From the NCBI RefSeq assembly GCF_002423035.1, contig NZ_DIUM01000070.1, positions 52,615-116,614 on the forward strand: DNA of 64,000 nt, written 5' to 3'. The notes beneath the pieces were generated by a model that searched no databases, was not told the origin of the DNA, and worked only from the letters and a program-made list of their open reading frames with translations. Positions 59,950 through 64,000 of the stretch are shown piece by piece. The number at the start of each line of letters is the position of its first letter. Position 1 is the first letter of the stretch. This stretch comes from Thiocapsa sp. UBA6158 (GTDB lineage Bacteria > Pseudomonadota > Gammaproteobacteria > Chromatiales > Chromatiaceae). Made by a program: the position numbers and the translations under genes.

Positions 59950-61806
59950 ATGACCACGACACCGACACCGACATCGCGACAGTTGGAAAGGCCGATCGCG
60001 CAGCTCGCCACCCTCCGCGAAGGTGCCGTCGATTTCGAACGCGCTTATGCCAACGAGATCGAGAAGATCGAGCCCGGCCATCGCAACAGTGCACGCAACT
60101 TCCTTCACTATCTGAGCATTCGTCAACACGACATCCGCAGTCTGCAGCAGGATCTCGGTGCTCTGGGACTGTCGTCGCTCGGTGTGCTGGAGCCCCATGC
60201 CTTGGCCAGCCTCAACTCGGTGGTGGCCATTCTGGAGCAGCTCAGCGGCAAGGATTTCGGTCCTGCGCCGGAGCCGTCGGTCGATTTCCGTACCGGGCCC
60301 TTGTTGCTTCGGGATCACACCCGAGCGCTTCTGGGTCCCGAGCCCCGCGACCGATTCGTCCGCATCATGGTGACCATGCCGAGCGAAGCCGCCTCGGATG
60401 CGCAACTGGTGCAGGATCTCCTCATCGCAGGGATGGACGTCATGCGCATCAACTGCGCCCACGACGGTCCGGATGCCTGGTTCGCGATGGTGGAAAACCT
60501 GCGCCGTGCGGAGCGGATCGTCGGGCGCAACTGCCGTGTGCAGGCCGACCTGGCCGGCCCGAAGCTACGCACGGGCGCCATTCGGGAGAGCGGGCGGGTA
60601 ATACGACTGGCGCCCGATCGGGATGTCTTCGGTCGCATCGCTAGACCCGCTCGGATTTGGTTGACCACGGCGGCCGCGGCCGAGCCGACTCCAGACGATA
60701 TCCGCTTCACCCTCCGGATCGAGTGCGGCCTGCTCGCACGGCTCGATGTTGGCGATCGCGTCGGTTTCACCGACACCCGCGGTCAACACCATGAACTGAA
60801 GATCGTCGAGGCGGTCGGTCAATCATTGATCGCCGAGAGCGAGCGGACCGCCTATATTCAGGATGAAACCCCGGTGACGGGCCTGCGCGACGGCAAGTCG
60901 ATCGGGGAAGGGCGCATCGTTGGGATCCCCGAGGTGATCAACCCCATCTGCCTCCTGCCGGGCGACACACTGATGTTGATCCGTCACGACGAACCCGGCA
61001 CCGAGGCCGAGCGGGACGCATCCGGTCGCATCGTCGCGCCGGCACAGATTCACTGCACCCTCGATGCGGCGTTCGAGCAGGTCGCGCATGGGCACCGTGT
61101 CTGGTTCGACGACGGCAAGATCGGCGGGCTCGTCGAGGAGAACGACGGCCAGCGCATCCGGGTCAGAATCACCCATACCGGGCCACATGGCGCAAAACTG
61201 CGCGCCGAGAAGGGCATCAACTTCCCCGACACCGCGCTCGAGATGTCTGCCCTGACCGAAAAAGACCTCGACGACCTGCCGGCAGTCGTCAAGCTCGCCG
61301 ACATGGTCGCGCTCTCTTTCGTCCGAGGACCCGAAGATGTCGAGCGTCTCCACGACGAGCTCTACCGACTCGGGGCCAATCATCTCGGGATCGTACTCAA
61401 GATCGAAAACCGTCAGGCCTTCGAGAATCTCCCCCGCATCCTACTGGCCGCACTCAACTCGCCTCCCGTCGGGATCATGATCGCGCGGGGTGATCTGGCG
61501 GTCGAAGTGGGCTTCGAGCGTCTCTCCGAAGTCCAGCAGGAGATCCTTTGGCTCTGCGAGGCGGCACATGTACCAGTAATTTGGGCCACTCAGATTCTCG
61601 AGGGCATGGCTAAAAAGGGGGCACCGTCACGCGCCGAGGTATCGGACGCCGCCATGAGTATCCAGGCCGAATGCGCCATGCTCAACAAAGGGCCGAACAT
61701 CGTCGAGACCGTCCGTTTCCTTGACGGAATCATCGGACGCATGGACGAGCATTACGTCAAACGGCGGGCGACCCTGCGCAAACTCTCGGTCGCGCAGCTC
61801 AAGTAG
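59950..61806 (+). CDS. Pyruvate kinase, long atypical form
   Basis: Product of 618 aa from ATG 59950. An N-terminal extension of about 145 residues (EKIEPGHRNSARNFLHYLSI, LSSLGVLEPHALASLNSVVA) precedes the barrel. Barrel motifs: MVTMPSEAASDAQLVQDLLI, MRINCAHDGPDAW, ADLAGPKLRTGAI, VWFDDGKIGGLVEEN, VLKIENRQAFENL (catalytic Lys), IMIARGDLAVEVGFERLSEV and VPVIWATQILEGMAKKG. The B domain is enlarged. The usual C-terminal regulatory domain is missing: the protein ends about 50 residues after the TQ motif. So allosteric control must differ from PykF and PykA. It probably converts PEP and ADP to pyruvate and ATP. Confidence 0.88.
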   Translation: MTTTPTPTSRQLERPIAQLATLREGAVDFERAYANEIEKIEPGHRNSARNFLHYLSIRQHDIRSLQQDLGALGLSSLGVLEPHALASLNSVVAILEQLSGKDFGPAPEPSVDFRTGPLLLRDHTRALLGPEPRDRFVRIMVTMPSEAASDAQLVQDLLIAGMDVMRINCAHDGPDAWFAMVENLRRAERIVGRNCRVQADLAGPKLRTGAIRESGRVIRLAPDRDVFGRIARPARIWLTTAAAAEPTPDDIRFTLRIECGLLARLDVGDRVGFTDTRGQHHELKIVEAVGQSLIAESERTAYIQDETPVTGLRDGKSIGEGRIVGIPEVINPICLLPGDTLMLIRHDEPGTEAERDASGRIVAPAQIHCTLDAAFEQVAHGHRVWFDDGKIGGLVEENDGQRIRVRITHTGPHGAKLRAEKGINFPDTALEMSALTEKDLDDLPAVVKLADMVALSFVRGPEDVERLHDELYRLGANHLGIVLKIENRQAFENLPRILLAALNSPPVGIMIARGDLAVEVGFERLSEVQQEILWLCEAAHVPVIWATQILEGMAKKGAPSRAEVSDAAMSIQAECAMLNKGPNIVETVRFLDGIIGRMDEHYVKRRATLRKLSVAQLK

Positions 61807-62039
61807 CCACACCTGCCCCGAGCGCCCGACAACACATCGACTTCAACTGCGTCATGCGTTTCTTGAAACGATGATCCGACATCCTGCAGCTGCCCGGCGG
61901 AATGCCTGCCGCGCGTTGTCCGGAAAAAACCTACGTACGCCGGTAATATCGAATCATGGGCGCTCGACCCGCCTTTCGCATGACGGCGCTATAAGGCGCC
62001 CTGAGCCGCCAATGACCTTTACGGATTCCGAGGTGATCC

Positions 62040-62804
62040 ATGATGGAAGTGCCTGCACGACTCATCCGCAATGCGCAGCTCTTGTTGTTGGATTTCGATG
62101 GTGTGATCACAACCGAAGCGGAAGACGTGGCCCTGAAGGCGCAGACCCTATCGGTCTTCGCCGCGATCAGCACGCACTTCGGGGAGCGTGCCCTGAAGAT
62201 GATGCGGCTCGCGGGCCGAGCCATCTACGATGCGGGCGGAAGTCTGCAGCTCGGACCGCTCTTGTATCACACGGCCAAGCTGCTCAAGCCCGCCGAGGAT
62301 CCGATCGAGCCGACGCTCGCAAAGCTTATTCACGCCTGCACCGGGAGCCTCGACTATCGCGGGATCAGCCGAGCAGGAGACCGGATCCGCGAGGGCCTGG
62401 ATCTACTGAGAGAACAGGATATCGCGATCGCCATCTTGACCAACGGGGTCCGGGAGAACGTCTTCCGGGTTCTCGAGGTGAAAGGGCTTACGGAGATGTT
62501 CCCGGCCGAGCACGTTTTCGATGCAATCTCCACACGCGACAAGAAGGATAAGCTGCACCCGAAGCCGGATCCGCAAGGCTATCGCTTCGTGCTCAAAGAG
62601 CTGGGTGTCGAGCCCCCGTCCTGTATCGTCATCGACAACAGCCGCAAGAATGTCCGAGCGGCGAAACGCGAGGTCGGATGCGGCGGGGTCGTCTATATCG
62701 GAAACAGCCTCAAACGGAAGGACCGCGGGGTGATCGACCACCTGGCGCCATCGTTCGAGCGGCTTATGGTGGAGGTTGCCGATGTCCTGCGGGGTGAGGA
62801 CTGA
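62040..62804 (+). CDS. HAD-family hydrolase
   Basis: Product of 254 aa with GAGGTGAT before the ATG. HAD motifs: LLLLDFDGVITTEAED (nucleophile Asp and acid Asp/Gly variation), IAILTNGVRENVF (motif II Thr), KPDPQGYRFVLKEL (motif III Lys), SCIVIDNSRKNVRAAKR (motif IV, with one Asp). The cap segment is helical. It resembles phosphoglycolate phosphatase and nucleotidase types; the substrate is not determined. It follows pyruvate kinase by 233 bp. Confidence 0.85.
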   Translation: MMEVPARLIRNAQLLLLDFDGVITTEAEDVALKAQTLSVFAAISTHFGERALKMMRLAGRAIYDAGGSLQLGPLLYHTAKLLKPAEDPIEPTLAKLIHACTGSLDYRGISRAGDRIREGLDLLREQDIAIAILTNGVRENVFRVLEVKGLTEMFPAEHVFDAISTRDKKDKLHPKPDPQGYRFVLKELGVEPPSCIVIDNSRKNVRAAKREVGCGGVVYIGNSLKRKDRGVIDHLAPSFERLMVEVADVLRGED

Positions 62805-62953
62805 GGGGGTGGCTTCCAGTCCTCCAGCCTCGCTGATTCGGCCTCATCGGCTATCGTTCTTTGGGTCTCCCGCGTGTAACCGACCACCACCAGGCTGGCC
62901 GCCACACCCAGCGCAATCCTGGAAAATGCGTTCGACTTCATCACTTTGGCCAT
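62805..62953 (-). pseudogene. Signal-peptide start of a lost exported protein
   Basis: A minus-strand frame starts MAKVMKSNAFSRIALGVAAS and continues with the hydrophobic LVVVGYTRETQ, a typical signal peptide as found in phosphate-binding proteins. After about 35 residues the frame enters the 3' end of the HAD gene region. GAGG precedes the start. Probably the front of a second PstS copy, truncated. Alternative: a short lipoprotein-like peptide. Confidence 0.4.
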
Positions 62954-63511
62954 CCTCGATCCATCCTATCTGCATGCCGGGTCATGACCGAAGTGGTCCC
63001 GCTCGCGTCCACCCGCGTCACCACCACGATCGGCAGATCCGGGATCTCGACACCCGGGTTGGCCGCAAGAATCAGCGGATCATTCCAACGGGCGATCGAG
63101 CCGAGAAAGATGCCGGCAAGGGACTCGCGCGAGAGCCTGACCCCGTCGATTCCCGGAAGGTTGCAGGTCAAGACGACCACACCCGCCGTCAACGGGAGCT
63201 GCAGGACCTTGTCCCCTGCCCTGTGCGCCAGCTCAGCGGTCAAGGGTTAATTGGATCCCGCAAAATCGAGCCGTCCTTCGATGAAGCTGTTGACGCCCGC
63301 CCCGGAGCCGATCGGCTGATCGTCGACCTGAATGTTCGGGTGCGCCAGGAAATAGTCCCGGAACCAGCCCTGATAGAGGGGGCGGGAAAGCTTGCCCCCG
63401 CACCGTTGATCTTGATCAGGTCCGAAGCCAAGGATGGCGCCCAGAAGGATGCGTGCAGACCAGCGCCCCGAAGGCCAGCGTCAGGACGCGCAGGACAGGA
63501 GAGAAGGGCAT
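62941..63511 (-). pseudogene. pstS: Broken phosphate-binding protein PstS
   Basis: The minus strand contains, in successive frames, a signal peptide (MPFSPVLRVLTLAFGALVC), then LASDLIKINGAGASFPAP, then GWFRDYFLAHPNIQVDDQPI with GVNSFIEGRLDFAGSN and a TAA, then LTAELAHRAGDKVLQLPLTA and GIFLGSIARWNDPLILAANP. These are consecutive PstS segments. Two frameshifts and one stop break the gene, and it ends after DASGTTSVMT, about half the usual 340 aa. The ABC phosphate importer genes are absent from the window. Confidence 0.82.
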
Positions 63512-63559
63512 CCGGGGTTCCTCTCGATGTTCGATCCGGTCGGTGTTTGGCCCGGTCGG

Positions 63560-64000
63560 CATCCTTGGTGTTGGAGAAGGGCAACAGGGTGTAGGCGGTC
63601 CCGATCGTGATGTCTCCCTCCGGGATGGTGATGCGCACGCCGCCGCCGCTCTGCAGCGCGATATCCGCCCGGAAGGCCCGCGCCAGGAAGGCATCGGTCA
63701 CGACCTGCTGACTGAAACCGCCGTTGATGCTCGGCTGCGCCCCCGAGAGGGAAACGGCGTCGCCGTTGCAGGGCGCGCGGGGCTGGGTCGGGACACGGCG
63801 CTCGCAGATGATCTCGTCCGCTGCGCCGACTGCCAAGCCTGCACGACGCAGACCGGGTCGCCGTCTGCGTTCACGGTGCGGGTCGGGTAGTCACCGGCCG
63901 AGGGTAGACCGTACTGATCGAGATCCCCGAGCAGGGTATGTGAATCGCCGCCGATGATGCGTCGATGCCGGTCACGGCATCCCATTACACACATCTCATA
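63560..64000 (-). pseudogene. Broken bifunctional metallophosphatase/5'-nucleotidase
   Basis: From the right window edge, the minus strand reads RRIIGGDSHTLLGDLDQYGL (GGDSHT metallophosphatase motif region) and NADGDPVCVVQAWQ; a frameshift follows, then ICERRVPTQPRAPCNGDAVS, QPSINGGFSQQVVTDAFLAR and GGGVRITIPEGDITIGTAYT, which is the C-terminal nucleotidase domain. After LPFSNT the frame turns into unrelated sequence that leads to pstS. The 5' end lies outside the window. Together with pstS it suggests decay of a phosphate-scavenging locus. Confidence 0.75.

Overview
The window looks like a high-GC gammaproteobacterial chromosome, most probably a purple-sulfur-type bacterium (Chromatiales). 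This is inferred from protein style and from the uvrC-pgsA-tRNA-Gly order, which is shared with enteric bacteria. The exact genus cannot be fixed from sequence reading alone.

Layout. 1-5 kb: minus-strand glycogen group (glgX, GH57, DUF4912 protein) followed by a SOUL haem-binding protein cut by the window edge. 5-10 kb: MFS permease, TolC-type protein with aroC, and divergent YheT-type hydrolase. 10-15.5 kb: an ATP-grasp-like protein, then a translationally coupled pair made of a hybrid histidine kinase and a REC-PAS-GGDEF-hemerythrin protein. 15.7-20.3 kb: an orphan molybdopterin oxidoreductase divergent from a two-gene osmoprotectant-type ABC importer. 20.4-23.1 kb: Uma2, SnoaL-like, DUF6064 and Tat-exported aldo/keto reductase genes. 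23.4-25.4 kb: a gene graveyard (AlbA_2 regulator, Fic, IS110 and VapB remnants).

25,657-37,487 is an 11.8-kb integrated element in tRNA-Gly(GCC), bounded by a 48-bp direct repeat. It carries a tyrosine integrase next to the intact tRNA, a 950-aa primase/helicase with PrimPol, PriCT and DUF927-type segments, two trains of small genes with unknown function joined by ATGA overlaps, a zinc-ribbon protein, and an iteron-rich origin-like block present twice, 6.4 kb apart. It has no recognisable capsid, terminase, conjugation or known defence gene. The plan (integrase, primase-helicase, two iteron clusters, one zinc-ribbon regulator) recalls phage P4, but the proteins are not P4 proteins. I consider it the best candidate for an undescribed satellite or integrative-replicative element.

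37.5-44.4 kb: tRNA-Gly, pgsA, uvrC, then a nitrosative-stress-like set (NnrS, nitrous-oxide-stimulated-promoter protein, dihaem cytochrome c, HPP membrane protein, CBS protein) with two FNR/Dnr-type boxes. 44.9-47.4 kb: molybdenum cofactor genes moaB, moeA, moaD and a truncated DUF2309 fragment. 47.5-51.1 kb: ilvBNC. 51.2-54.8 kb: PilZ protein, proS, fabA. 55.2-59.4 kb: one 1,381-aa membrane protein of unknown role. 59.9-62.8 kb: an unusual long pyruvate kinase and a HAD hydrolase. 62.8-64 kb: broken phosphate genes (pstS pieces and a 5'-nucleotidase).

The molybdenum cofactor genes could serve the orphan oxidoreductase, and the hemerythrin and FNR-box genes suggest life with changing oxygen and nitrogen oxides. 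Both links are inference.
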